A stretch of 64,000 bases of DNA from Siphonodentalium dalli (lineage: Eukaryota; Mollusca; Scaphopoda; Gadilida; Siphonodentaliidae): assembly GCA_032622095.1 (NCBI GenBank), contig CP136063.1:7917814-7981813 (forward strand), in the 5' to 3' direction. Shown piece by piece: positions 11,328-22,976 of this stretch (position 1 is its first letter; every line of letters begins with the position of its first letter). The notes below the pieces were generated by a model. It saw nothing but the letters and a program-made list of their open reading frames with translations, did not search any database and was not told the DNA's origin. The position numbers and the translations under genes are program-made.

Positions 11328-11580
11328 TTAAAGAGACATATCAAATTGGATAAATTAGTGAAAATCTACTGAAATATTTTATCTTTCCTATCTTCGTGTC
11401 TTAGTTACTATTGACAGTTTCTATTTATGACTGTTCTCGGAATTAGGTGCATTTGCTTGTAGAGTATTTGTATCAGAGGCTGTAAACTTTGATAGTATGG
11501 ATTCCAGCTTGACAAGTCATTGAATGATCACACCGACAGGGCAAAAAACAAATTCAACGTATGTCTGTTATCGATAAAAA

Positions 11581-12542
11581 ACAAGAGCTACGCTGGGCGT
11601 GCAATATACGCCCTCTCTTGGGTCGGCGGAAACTGATCAAAAAGGGGCATAACTCTGGTAAAAATTGGCGGACGGAACTCAAATTTGAACTTGACCTGTG
11701 TTTTGGTGGGAGAAAGTAATATACCTAATTATCATTGAATCCGATAAGCTCTAGTAAAGTTATCATGCGGACAACAAATTTCAGGGATTTCAGGAAGTCA
11801 AATTACGTCAAATAAGGGGCATAACTCCGGTGAAAATTGGCGGACGGAACCCAAATTCAAACTTGAGCTGTCTTTTCTGCTAATAAACCCACACACCAAA
11901 TTTGATTAAAATCGGTTCACTCTGACTAAAGTTATCATCCGGACAACAAATTTCAGGGATTTTCTAAGTCAAATTACGTCAAATAAGAGGCCATAACTCT
12001 CGAAAAAATTATCGGATTAAACCTAAATTCGGACTTGAGCTGTATTTCGATATATGTAATCCACAAAAAAACGGGTTTTGCGTATAAAAATTCCAAAATC
12101 GAGTTATCATCCGGAAACCAAAAAACATAAGCAAAACTGAATTTTCTGAGTCGAAAAAGGGGCATAACTCAGCCAAAAATGGTCGGACAGAACCCAAGTT
12201 CGAACTTGACCTGTGTTTTGGTGGGAGAAAGTAATATACCAAATTTGGATTCATTCCGATAAACTATACTAAAGTTATCATCCGGACAACAAATTTCAAG
12301 GATTTTCTAAGTCAAAAAACGTTAAATAAGGGGCATAACTCCGGTGAAAATTGGCGGGCGGAACCCAAATTCGAACTTGAACTTACTTTTCGGCTAATAA
12401 ACCCACATACCAAATTTTACTAATTTTGGTTCACTCTAACTAAAGTTATCATCCGGACAACAGGTTAACGGACACCCGCCCGCCCGGACGGACGGACGGA
12501 CAGACCAATACTATAATACGGCCTTTTTTCAAAAGGGCGTAT
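11581..12542 (+). mobile_element. Insertion with ~172-bp GGGGCATAACTC repeats, ACAAGAG start
   Basis: It starts ACAAGAGCTACGCTGGGCG, carries five ~172-bp units (GGGGCATAACTC or variants at about 11645, 11815, 11986, 12158 and 12330, each with GACCTG-type and TTATCATCCGGACAAC motifs), then a GACGGACGGACGG tract and a terminal hairpin (GGCCTTTTTTCAAAAGGGC). The pre-insertion site, an A run in ATCGATAAAAAA-ACATTCCGG, is intact in the next two units. There is no long target duplication. A-run (T-T) targeting and a 3' hairpin fit a Helentron-type non-autonomous element; this is inferred. Confidence 0.75.
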
Positions 12543-13612
12543 AAAAACATTCCGGTTCACATTTGGGGGGGGGGGGGTTGGTTATGTGATTATATATGCA
12601 TCAGTTACTCTGTACGATTCGTTTCGAGTGGTGTGGTTTTGTGTAATTACATAATTTAATGAAACGTGTTGCCACGCAAACATTTCAACAATGGATTTCC
12701 TTGGATACCTGGTGTGAAAAGCCATATTAATGTTGGTTATTTTTTTTTAGTCTTGTTCGTGTTTCCGAATGACCGAGTAATGTCAATATGTATATTGGAG
12801 AGGGGGTAAAGTCAGCTACTGAGTTATCACGAACAGCGCGTGAGCACCAGCATAATAAAAATGGTATATAAGATTCCATTAATAATTAAATAGTGTGATT
12901 TCAACTTGACAATTAAGTCATTGAATGCACACAGAACGGCCAAATAAACATGGTTCACATTTTGGGGGAGGAGTGATTATATATGCATTAGTTATTCCCT
13001 ACGATTTGTTTGGAATTTTGTTGCGTTCTTACATGTTTATGACTGACCACATAAAAGTGATTTGCATGTAACGAAATGTGTTGCTAAGGGAACATCCCAA
13101 CAATGAAACTCCTCGGATACCACCTACTAGTACGAATAGGCGCATTGATTGATATTGGTCATTCGGTCTTGGTCGTGTTTCCAAATAACCAAATACATTG
13201 TCTCTTAACATTTTTGGGGGGGGGGGGTGACAAGAACATTGTCTTAACATATGCGGGGGAGAATTGGGGGGGGGGGTGGGGGCTGGCTAGTAAATATCCA
13301 CAGTGCATATGCTTTGGTCAGCAGAATACAGATGTAATATGTCTGTTCAGACTGCCTTTTTGACTGGGATGTTTAGTTTTAAGGTGGTGGGCATGATGTC
13401 ACATTTATAATTTAACTTTTTTTTTTTCGCTATAACCAATAATTTGGGTGAATTTGGTTCATTTTTATTGAAACCACACTACTTATATTGACCTTATTTC
13501 CCATTCGCACTGAAGAAACACCATATGTGTTATATATCAAAGTTATCGGTGTACGTCAGAGACTTAACTGGACATTTGCGCGTTGAAGGGGGATAACTCT
13601 ATTTTTCCTTAA

Positions 13613-14257
13613 GGTAGCAGTACACGATTTCACGGGTTGTAGGTCGTCTGAAAAATAGAAATATGAGTATCTGGGGGGTATAACGGCCAGTGTAGCCTGT
13701 GTTAACTGTGTCATTACTGGTTTGAAGGTTTATTTATTTTACAAAACTGGGAAAGTTCTCAAAAAAGTGAAAAATTTGGATACGCAACAGGTTTTTCGTA
13801 TTCAGTGAAGGCCAACTGTGTTATTGATTACAGGAAAATAGCCCGATTTCTCTCCCCTGAATTCTGTCATCTGGGCTCGCAAGATTTTTTTTTCAAATTG
13901 ATACGATAACTTTTTTTCTATTTCAAATATTTCTCAGCTCTAGCATAGCTCTATCAGGTGGAAGAATCTTATTTACTGACATTCACTCTATCATGGTCTG
14001 TTTTTGGGTTGAAAATGGCCAATTTGAGTAAAAAATGGGTAAAATTGAGGGGTTCGTGTGTGCTAACCAAGGGGCATAACTCAATGACAAACTGTACGAA
14101 GAACCAAAAGTACATTTATATGATTACACCTAAAATTTCTGTCGAAATTAAAACATGCTCGATTGGATATATGCCAACGATAATGGCTTAGCATTGATTT
14201 GAAGTACAGTAACCCCTCCCAGGTTGGCAAAATTGCTGGAAATCGTGTATTGCTACC
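13613..14257 (+). mobile_element. TTAA-flanked element with GGTAGCA ends, unit 1
   Basis: The left end GGTAGCAGTACACGATTTC and the right end GAAATCGTGTATTGCTACC form a 19-bp TIR with one mismatch. TTAA lies on both sides (13609-13612 and 14258-14261). A 77-codon frame at 13958-14191 is kept in all three copies but resembles no transposase. The element predates the tandem amplification, since every unit ends at its right border. Confidence 0.85.
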
Positions 14258-14261
14258 TTAA

Positions 14262-16203
14262 AGAGACATATCAAATTGGATAAATTAGTGAAAATCTACT
14301 GAAACATTTTATCTTTCCTATCTTCGTGTCTTAGTTACTATTGACAGTTTCTATTTATGACTGTTCTCGGAATTAGGTGCATTTGCTTGTAGAGTATTTG
14401 TATCAGAGGCTGTAAACTTTGATAGTATGGATTCCAGCTTGACAAGTCACTGAATGATCACACCGACAGGGCAAAAAACAAATTCAACGTATGTCTGCTA
14501 TCGATAAAAAAAAACATTCCGGTTCACATTGGGGGGGGGTTGGTTATGTGATTATATATGCATCAGTTACTCTGTACGATTCGTTTCGAGTGGTGTGGTT
14601 TTGTGTAATTACATAACATTAATTTAATGAAACGTGTTGCCACGCAAACATTTCAACAATGGATTTCCTTGGATACCTGGTGTGAAAAGCCATATTAATG
14701 TTGGTTATTTAGTCTTGTTCGTGTTTCCGAATGACCGAGTAATGTCAATATGTATATTGAGTAAAGTCAGCTACTGAGTTATCACGAACAGCGCGTGAGC
14801 ACCAGCACAATAAAAATGGTATATAAGATTCCATTAATAATTAAATAGTGTGATTTCAACTTGACAATTAAGTCATTGAATGCACACAGAACGGCCAAAT
14901 AAACATGGTTCACATTTTGGGGGAGGGGTGATTATATATGCATTAGTTATTCCCTATGATTTGTTTGGAATTTTGTTGCGTTCTTACATGTTTATGACTG
15001 ACCACATAAAAGTGATTTGCATGTAACGAAATGTGTTGCTAAGGGAACATCCCAACAATGAAACTCCTCGGATACCACCTACGAATAGGCGCATTGATTG
15101 ATATTGGTCATTCGGTCTTGGTCGTGTTTCCAAATAACCAAATACATTGTCTCTTAACATATTTGGGGGGGGCGGTGACAAGAACATTGTCTTAACATAT
15201 GCGGGGGAGAATTGGGGGGGGGGGCTGGCTAGTAAATATCCACAGTGCATATGCTTTGGTCAGCAGAATACAGATGTAATATGTCTGTTCAGACTGCCTT
15301 TTTGACTGGGATGTTTAGTTTTAAGGTGGTGGGCATGATGTCACATTTATAATTTAACTGTTTTTTTTCGCTATAACCAATAATTTGGGTGAATTTGGTT
15401 CATTTTTATTGAAACCACACTACTTATATTGACCTTATTTCCCATTCGCACTGAAAAAACACCATATGTGTTATATATCAAAGTTATCGGTGTACGTCAG
15501 AGACTTAACCGGACATTTGCGAGTTGAAGGGGGAATAACTCTATTTTTCCTTAAGGTAGCAGTACACGATTTCACGGGTTGTAGGTCGTCTGAAAAATAG
15601 AAATATGAGTATCTGGGGGGCATAACGGCCAGTGTAGCCTGTGTTAACTGTGTCATTACTGGTTTGAAGGTTTATTTATTTTACAAAACTGGGAAAGTTC
15701 TCAAAAAAGTGAAAAATTTGGATACGCAACAGGTTTTTCGTATTCAGTGAAGGCCAACTGTGTTATTGATTACAGGAAAATAGCCCGATTTCTCTCCCCT
15801 GAATTCTGTCATCTGGGCTCGCAAGATTTTTTTTTCAAATTGATACGATAACTTTTTTTCTATTTCAAATATTTCTCAGCTCTAGCATAGCTCTATCAGG
15901 TGGAAGAATCTTATTTACTGACATTCACTCTATCATGGTCTGTTTTTGGGTTGACATTGGCCAATTTGAGTAAAAAATGGGTAAAATTGAGGGGTTCGTG
16001 TGTGCTAACCAAGGGGCATAACTCAATGACAAACTGTACGAAGAACCAAAAGTACATTTATATGATTACACCTAAAATTTCTGTCGAAATTAAAACATGC
16101 TCAATTGGATATATGCCAACGATAATGGCTTAGCATTGATTTGAAGTACAGTAACCCCTCCCAGGTTGGCAAAATTGCTGGAAATCGTGTATTGCTACCT
16201 TAA
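14262..16203 (+). repeat. Tandem ~1.94 kb unit 2 (no insertion)
   Basis: This is the uninterrupted reference unit. It supplies empty sites for both insertions in the flanking units: A run at 14509-14516 and GGTTATTTAGTC at 14703-14714. Its G tract at 15214-15224 is 11 bases long. No gene is seen. Confidence 0.9.
15555..16199 (+). mobile_element. TTAA-flanked element with GGTAGCA ends, unit 2
   Basis: Same TIRs and TTAA flanks (15551-15554 and 16200-16203) as the copy in unit 1, and of the same length. Confidence 0.85.
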
Positions 16204-16653
16204 AGAGACATATCAAATTGGATAAATTAGTGAAAATCTACTGAAACATTTTATCTTTCCTATCTTCGTGTCTTAGTTACTATTGACAGTTTCTATTTAT
16301 GACTGTTCTCGGAATTAGGTGCATTTGCTTTTAGAGTATTTGTATCAGAGGCTGTAAACTTTGATAGTATGGATTCCAGCTTGACAAGTCACTGAATGAT
16401 CACACCGACAGGGCAAAAATCAAATTCAACGTATGTCTGCTATCGATAAAAAAAACATTCCGGTTCACATTGGGGGGGGGGGGTTGGTTATGTGATTATA
16501 TATGCATCAGTTACTCTGTACGATTCGTTTCGAGTGGTGTGGTTTTGTGTAATTACATAACATTAATTTAATGAAACGTGTTGCCACGCAAACATTTCAA
16601 CAATGGATTTCCTTGGATACCTGGTGTGAAAAGCCATATTAATGTTGGTTATT

Positions 16654-17685
16654 ATACCCCCTTTTTAAAAAAAAAGGGGGGTATACTGTTTTGCATCTGT
16701 CCGTCCGTCCGTGCGTACGTCCGTCTGATGTCTGTTCGTGTCATAACTTGAACAGTAGTGCTCGGATCTCAATGAAATTAGGTATGGATGTTCACTATTA
16801 TGAGGACATAAATAGAGGGTTCCATCGTTTTGTTTGGATTTTCCATTCTAGAGTTATTCATCTTTGTTTATCTGGAAATAGTGGCTTTTTGGTCCGTCTG
16901 GTGTCTGTTCATGTCGTAACTTCAACAGTTGTGCTGGGATCTCAACCAAATTTGGTGTGGATGTTCACAACTATGAGGACATTAAATAGAGGGTTCCATC
17001 GTTTTGTTCGGATTTTCCATTCTAGAGTTATACATCTTTGTTCATCTGGAAATGTTGGCTTTTTGGTTCGTCTGGTGTCTGTTCATATTGTAACTTCGAC
17101 AGTTGTACTGGGATCTCAATAGGATTTGGTATGGATGTTCACTACTATGAGGACATTAAAAAGAGGGTTCCATCGTTTTGTTCCGCTTTTCCATTCTAGA
17201 GTTATTCATCTTTGTTCATCTGGAAATGTTGGCTTTTTGGTCCATCTGGTGTCTGTTCATGTCGTAACTTCAACAGTTGTGCTGGGATCTCAATGGAATT
17301 TGGTATAGATGTTCACTGCTATGAGGACATTAAATAGAGGGTTCCATTGTGCTGTTCTGCTTTTCCATTCTAGAGTAATTCATCTTTGTTTATCTGGAAA
17401 TGTTGGCTGTTTGATCCATCCGATGTCTGTTCAACTCATAACTTGAACAGTAATGCTCGGATCTCAATGAAATTTTTTATGGATGTTCACCACTATGAGG
17501 ACATTTAATGGCACATTCAAATGTTTGTTTTGGTTTTTTGTTCTATAGTTATTCATCTTTGTTTATATGAAAATGCTGATTTCTGGGTCCATATGTCTGA
17601 GTATAGCCATCATAAGTTATAGATATGCCCACACTAGGCGGTATGCCATGAGGGGGTATGCACCGGACGACAGTCCATCTCTTGT
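16654..17685 (-). mobile_element. Insertion with ~174-bp repeats, ACAAGAG start, reverse orientation
   Basis: Read on minus, it starts ACAAGAGATGGACTGTCGTC, contains five ~174-bp units (GTCTGTTC marks at about 16730, 16901, 17075, 17249 and 17423 on plus) and a CGGACGGACGGAC tract, and ends in a perfect hairpin of CCCCCCTTTT/AAAAGGGGG at 16654-16684. The empty site GGTTAT-TTAGTC is intact in unit 2 and lies between T and T. It shares the ACAAGAG start and overall plan with the insertion at 11581 but not its repeat sequence. Frames of 143 and 60 codons on plus (16691-17122, 17126-17308) are 58-residue repeats produced by the 174-bp period, not a gene. Confidence 0.75.
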
Positions 17686-18192
17686 TTAGTCTTGTTCGTG
17701 TTTCCGAATGACCGAGTAATGTCAATATGTATATTGAGTAAAGTCAGCTACTGAGTTATCACGAACAGCGCGTGAGCACCAGCACAATAAAAATGGTATA
17801 TAAGATTCCATTAATAATTAAATAGTGTGATTTCAACTTGACAATTAAGTCATTGAATGCACACAGAACGGCCAAATAAACATGGTTCACATTTTGGGGG
17901 AGGGGTGATTATATATGCATTAGTTATTCCCTATGATTTGTTTGGAATTTTGTTGCGTTCTTACATGTTTATGACTGACCACATAAAAGTGATTTGCATG
18001 TAACGAAATGTGTTGCTAAGGGAACATCCCAACAATGAAACTCCTCGGATACCACCTACGAATAGGCGCATTGATTGATATTGGTCATTCGGTCTTGGTC
18101 ATGTTTCCAAATAACCAAATACATTGTCTCTTAACATATTTGGGGGGGGGGCGGTGACAAGAACATTGTCTTAACATATGCGGGGGAGAATT

Positions 18193-18213
18193 GGGGGGGG
18201 GGGGGGGGGGGGG
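18193..18213 (+). repeat. Homopolymer G tract of 21 bases
   Basis: Equivalent positions in the other units have 11 G (15214-15224) and an 11-G run broken by one T and then five more G (13266-13282), so the tract has expanded in unit 3. Such tracts can form quadruplexes and are prone to assembly error. Confidence 0.8.
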
Positions 18214-18543
18214 CTGGCTAGTAAATATCCACAGTGCATATGCTTTGGTCAGCAGAATACAGATGTAATATGTCTGTTCAGACTGCCTTTTTGACTGGGA
18301 TGTTTAGTTTTAAGGTGGTGGGCATGATGTCACATTTATAATTTAACTGTTTTTTTTCGCTATAACCAATAATTTGGGTGAATTTGGTTTATTTTTATTG
18401 AAACCACACTACTTATATTGACCTTATTTCCCATTCGCACTGAAAAAACACCATATGTGTTATATATCAAAGTTATCGGTGTACGTCAGAGACTTAACCG
18501 GACATTTGCGAGTTGAAGGGGGAATAACTCTATTTTTCCTTAA

Positions 18544-19189
18544 GGTAGCAGTACACGATTTCACGGGTTGTAGGTCGTCTGAAAAATAGAAATATGAGTA
18601 TCTGGGGGGCATAACGGCCAGTGTAGCCTGTGTTAACTGTGTCATTACTGGTTTGAAGGTTTATTTATTTTACAAAACTGGGAAAGTTCTCAAAAAAGTG
18701 AAAAATTTGGATACGCAACAGGGTTTTCGTAATCAGTGAAGGCCAACTCTGTTATTGATTACAGGAAAATAGCCCGATTTCTCTCCCCTGAATTCTGTCA
18801 TCTGGGCTCGCAAGATTTTTTTTTCAAATTGATACGATAACTTTTTTTCTATTTCAAATATTTCTCAGCTCTAGCATAGCTCTATCAGGTGGGAGAATCT
18901 TATTTACTGACATTCACTCTATCATGGTCTGTTTTTGGGTTGAAAATGGCCAATTTGAGTAAAAAATGGGTAAAATTGAGCGGTTCGTGTGTGCTAACCA
19001 AGGGGCATAACTCAATGACAAACTGTACGAAGAACCAAAAGTACATTTATATGATTACACCTAAAATTTCTGTCGAAATTAAAACATGCTCGATTGGATA
19101 TATGCCAACGATAATGGCTTAGCATTGATTTGAAGTACAGTAACCCCTCCCAGGTTGGCAAAATTGCTGGAAATCGTGTATTGCTACCT
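18544..19189 (+). mobile_element. TTAA-flanked element with GGTAGCA ends, unit 3
   Basis: The left TTAA (18540-18543) and both TIRs are present. On the right the flank reads TTAG instead of TTAA, so the array was broken at this border. Confidence 0.8.
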
Positions 19190-19192
19190 TAG

Positions 19193-19955
19193 CAGAAATG
19201 CATCCGTCAAATGTCGGGCTTTCAACATTCGAAGCCATATTCAGAAGTTGTCCGGGTACGTCAGTGCATTAGATGAGTATGCGAATTGATGAACCATATA
19301 TTGGGAAGTAGCTGTTTGGGAAGATCACCAGGTGTACACGTTGTTATCCCCATTGGGCCACCAAAGCTGACAATACGCAGATAGATAGGTCCTTCTGAAA
19401 GCTAGTATACGCAACGACCGGATACCTTTCTAGTGTATCGCACAAGATGATGCCTATACCCAATATGTAGCATCTGAATTATACCATAAGCTATACCACG
19501 AATGAAGCTCGCTAAGAATTCCAAGCTTTCGAAACAAACATGTGAGCTGGACACCGGCATATGTATTGTTTGAAACATTCCGATTAGTGGCACCCTTCTA
19601 CAAAGAAGTGTAGTAAACTGTTTTTGTGAGTGAGATAGATTAATCTGACGAAGAGACGGAAACGCTGATAATGCTGAATGTGGCAATTCAGAATAAGCTG
19701 AGGTACTGTTTTTTTATTCTTGGAAGTCATAATATGACTATTCGGCGCACCTATATACGGTTACGGCCAGTATGAGCCCATAGTGGAGAATGGATTTAGA
19801 AATGCCACATCGCGATTGTGGGTTTTCATCATTCCAAAAGGCTACGACTTACATTGGAACTAATATATGGCTTATATTATGTACCGTTTCGTCTATACAA
19901 ATCGATATTATGACAAAAAGTTGAAATTAGTATGTGATAATATCGGCTTCTTTTC
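19193..19955. other. Low-copy sequence, nothing recognised
   Basis: A 94-codon frame lies on minus at 19402-19686. It has no motif I recognise, and neither strand shows a run of conserved-looking residues. I see no TIR and no repetition elsewhere in the window. Confidence 0.4.
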
Positions 19956-21060
19956 AATTTCTGGCCGCCAGTTTGGCCGCCATATTGACTGTGAGTATCA
20001 CTTGCCAAACCCTAATGAATAATTCATACATATCAACATGTAATGGTTGGTAGAAATCGCGAAACAATAACGCCCATCCTAAGAAAGTAAAGGAATGTAG
20101 GCGTATTTTCAAATTTCGGTCGCCATTTTGGCCGCCATCTTCGATATGGAAAACCATTTCTTGCTTGAGATTTAAGGTAATTACTTCACCTCAGTATTTC
20201 CAACTCAACTGTACGCATGGATGGAGTTGTCTCGACAATAATGCCCAATGATGTGAATATGAGGGAATTTCGGTGATTTTTCAAAATCTGTCTGCCATTG
20301 TGGGCGCCATTTTGGATTTGGGGTAGTTTTATTTGGATATGGTACAAGGAAAGGTCTTCGCCTAGGTGTCCCCAACTAACAATAGTAAGCAGATGTGGAG
20401 TTTTCATGACAATAATGCTCACTGATGTTAAAATCGGCGATTTTCGGCGATTTTTTTATTTCTGGTGGCCATTTTGGCCGCCATCTTGGATTTGGGTAAA
20501 TATTCCTCAACTCAGGTATAAGAGGAATCATAGCTCGAGTATATGCTGCACATATATATGCATGGGTGTTGTTATAATATAATAATAGCAATAACATTCA
20601 TTGATTCGAAACATTACATCGCGTTATTAACGTAGATTCGGCTTTGACCTATTATACCGGCATTTGGGAAAACGTGATATCGGACAAAAATATCCCGCAA
20701 TGAATGTATATTATGGTCCCCATGTGGTCGAAAATGACTCCTCTATGTGATAAATGTATAACATGACACAAAGATGCCAACATTTTCCCACAGAGACAAA
20801 CGAAAGGTGGTAACATGTCAGAAAAATAGCATATTTTCACATTTCGGCGGCCATCTTGGATTCTGGTGTCAAATTTTTGGCTAATTTGTAAGGGCTGTAT
20901 ATTAGCATAACGAATCGAGCTGAAAACAAGACCGCATGTGACATCATCTTTACTATAACGGCGATCAAAGAGACATGGTGCATTTTAAAAAAATGGCCGC
21001 CATGATGGACGCCATCTTGTCTGGAGTCTCTGCGGCCACTTTTTTTTCTTGTTAACAAGT
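19956..21060. repeat. Diverged tandem repeats with GGCCGCCAT motif
   Basis: Blocks containing TTTGGCCGCCATCTTGGAT-type sequence recur at about 19968, 20118, 20293, 20465, 20845 and 20990, roughly 150-175 bp apart where adjacent. Companion motifs such as GACAATAATGC and AATTTC precede each. The array is heavily diverged. Frames in it are shadows of the repeat. Confidence 0.65.
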
Positions 21061-21205
21061 GAACAAAATTAGAGGATACCTTAAGGAAGAAAATTAGTGG
21101 GGTGAAGTTGAGTCCTAGGGGGGGTGCAGAGGTTGACCAATATCTCCTGGACTAAAAGAAATAGTAATTTATGAGGGTCTGATCGGATTTAGTACAGGTC
21201 TTTAA

Positions 21206-21675
21206 AGGTACTCAACCCGTAAAGAGGGTCCCCATCTCAACAGATTCCAACAACAACAATCCGATCAGAGGGTCCTATATTACTATTTCTTTGGCTTTGG
21301 GGGTAAAAAATATTTGATTCGAGTCGAGGAACCCATCAAGAGTTATTAGATATTGATTTTTGAAAATTCTTATGTTCTCGAGATGAGTACTTTTAACTGC
21401 CGTCAATTTGGTAGCCTGCTCGAGATTTTACGCCAAAATTCTATTCAAACAGACAAGGATGGATAACTCTATAATCAAGTGGGTAATAATAACGAATTTT
21501 TGATTGTCTTCTGGGCCAGAAAGAATTCCCGATAATGAAAAATAATAGTTTTCTAAAATCGATATCTAACAAATCTGAGCTTTGGTGGGTGACTTCCTCG
21601 ACTCGAATCAAATATTTTTGACCCCCGAAGCCATTGAAATAGTAATTGAGAGGAGTTTTATCGGGTTGAGTACCT
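21206..21675. mobile_element. TTAA-flanked foldback-type element with long TIRs
   Basis: The perfect ends AGGTACTCAACCCG and CGGGTTGAGTACCT are flanked by TTAA (21202-21205 and 21676-21679). Further in, a second inverted block of about 65 bp matches imperfectly (left 21280-21345, right 21590-21655; shared AAATATTTGATTCGAGTCGA). The 470 bp hold no gene. Confidence 0.85.
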
Positions 21676-21679
21676 TTAA

Positions 21680-22260
21680 TTGCAAACGTCATCAATTCAA
21701 ATAAAGTGCACACTCATTCTGAGACAGTTGACAACACAAGTGACAAAAGTAAAGAAACTGCATGCAGTTCATGTTGAGTCGTTGACAGTGGCCACTCATC
21801 GATCGATCGTAGGTTCCAGAACAAAAAGTTTCCGGACATTTCCCACGTGGGATAACATTTCTTTTCGTTCGTATTCTCATTTTTGCAACAACAAGCTAGT
21901 CAATAAGTATACGATTACTGTACAGGTATCTGAATTTGCAGTTACGTTAGTACAAGCTTTTTTGAATTCTGTAAACTGGCTGAAACTGAATAGGTATTTC
22001 CGGGCAGCACTACTGTGTCAACAATTTGATTCAACCAATCACAGTGAGGAGAGTGTGTGGTCATTGTTTATCAACATAAATGATTGACATGAATATGTAA
22101 CCTGATGTGCTTTGTCTTGTGACACTTAATTGCTACAACATGGCGTCAGCACGCTTTGATCTTTGTTGTGTGTTGTCGCAGTTTAATATAGAAAGACGGT
22201 CGAGTGCTTTATTCCTTGCTACAATTTAGTTACAGAGTGTCGACATCACAATAATATGCT
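21680..22260 (+). other. Low-copy stretch, possible promoter and gene start
   Basis: This stretch is not repeated elsewhere in the window. It holds a CCAATCA box at 22034-22040 and an ATG in good context at 22140. A 135-codon frame (21680-22087) starts inside the neighbouring element and resembles nothing known. Confidence 0.3.
22140..22229 (+). CDS. Weak candidate first exon or short ORF
   Basis: ACAACATGGCG is a strong animal initiation context. The 29-codon frame begins MASARFDLCC and ends at a TAG. A CCAAT box lies about 100 bp upstream. I see no convincing GT splice donor before the stop and no homology, so it may be chance. It is listed because it is one of the few low-copy positions in the window that look like a gene start. 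Confidence 0.15.
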   Translation: MASARFDLCCVLSQFNIERRSSALFLATI

Positions 22261-22587
22261 GTGTGGGTAAAATAATTAATTTATTTACAAGGGAAAATTC
22301 CCCGGCTTATTTGGGACCCTACGTGTGTTACTTTTCCAATAAAAAATCGAAAGTCATTTGCAAAAACAGAAAATATCAGAACACAAAATGTGTAGATTTG
22401 AAACCAAAGTCGTAAACGAATAAACAGACTACCCATCTCCAATATAAAATAATTCTTTGTCATGTAATTATCTTATAGTGTAGATGGGCAATACGTAAAT
22501 AACCGTTGATTTTACTATAATATGTCCACTAACAGTTCCGATTGTCCACTCTATCGTGAGTCTTCGACAACAAGGTTGTTGTTTGGG

Positions 22588-22652
22588 TTCGAGACAATGA
22601 TTCGGTTTCAAGGTTCGGTTCGCCTGAAAAATATAAGGTTCGCAGGGCCCTA
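22588..22652. mobile_element. Solo end of a hAT-type element (CGCAGGGCCCTA)
   Basis: GATTCGGTTTC...GGTTCGCAGGGCCCTA resembles the right end of the hAT-type element at 38027-39284 (TTCGCAGGGCCCTA, preceded by CGATTCGG). No matching left end was found upstream. Confidence 0.45.
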
Positions 22653-22799
22653 TACAGCGGCACCGAAACTTGGCAACACCCAGACTCCCAAGCCAGTCAC
22701 CATCCAAGTGCAAGTAGGCCTACTAACCGGGCTTGACATTGCGTAACTTTGGTGATCATACAAAGTGTCTAATTACAGTGACCAAGAAATGTAGTCCTC

Positions 22800-22976
22800 T
22801 CGAGCAGAGCAGTCATCGGCCTTCTACATTCAGATTCACAATGTGAACGCTACACACACAACTGTGATTACACTGCAAGTGGAAGTATAGTATCCAAGCA
22901 TAAGCCACGATTTTGAATCTAAAAACAAATGTCAGTGCTTGATATTGATATTTTTACTTGCGAATTTGACGTGATC
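22800..22976. mobile_element. Fragment of TWA-flanked family, left of an insertion
   Basis: GCCACGATTTTGAATCTAAAAAC and CAGTGCTTGATATT match the interior of the element at 44530-44855 (around 44730-44790). It is cut at TA by the ACCGCGGT element and continues after it at 23385 with CTTCCTACGATGGAAATT. Confidence 0.55.

Larger units (their letters stand above)
11332..14261 (+). repeat. Tandem ~1.94 kb unit 1 (with 0.96 kb insertion)
   Basis: The unit begins AGAGACATATCAAATTGG and ends with the TTAA of the GGTAGCA element. Without the insertion at 11581-12542 it aligns with the next unit over its whole length with scattered differences. Within the unit, 12590-12740 and 12975-13120 are two diverged copies of one sub-repeat (GATTATATATGCAT.AGTTA). 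No gene is seen. Confidence 0.9.
16204..19192 (+). repeat. Tandem ~1.94 kb unit 3 (with 1.03 kb insertion)
   Basis: It is nearly identical to unit 2 apart from the insertion at 16654-17685 and a G tract lengthened to 21. The array stops exactly at the right TIR of the GGTAGCA element (GCTACCTTA followed by new sequence GCAGAAATG). No gene is seen. Confidence 0.9.

Noticed and set aside
16691-17308. 143- and 60-codon frames with a repeated 58-residue pattern, the longest in the window
   Set aside because: The pattern is simply the 174-bp tandem repeat, a multiple of three, of an insertion that is absent from the neighbouring unit. The repeat mutates without respect for codon position.
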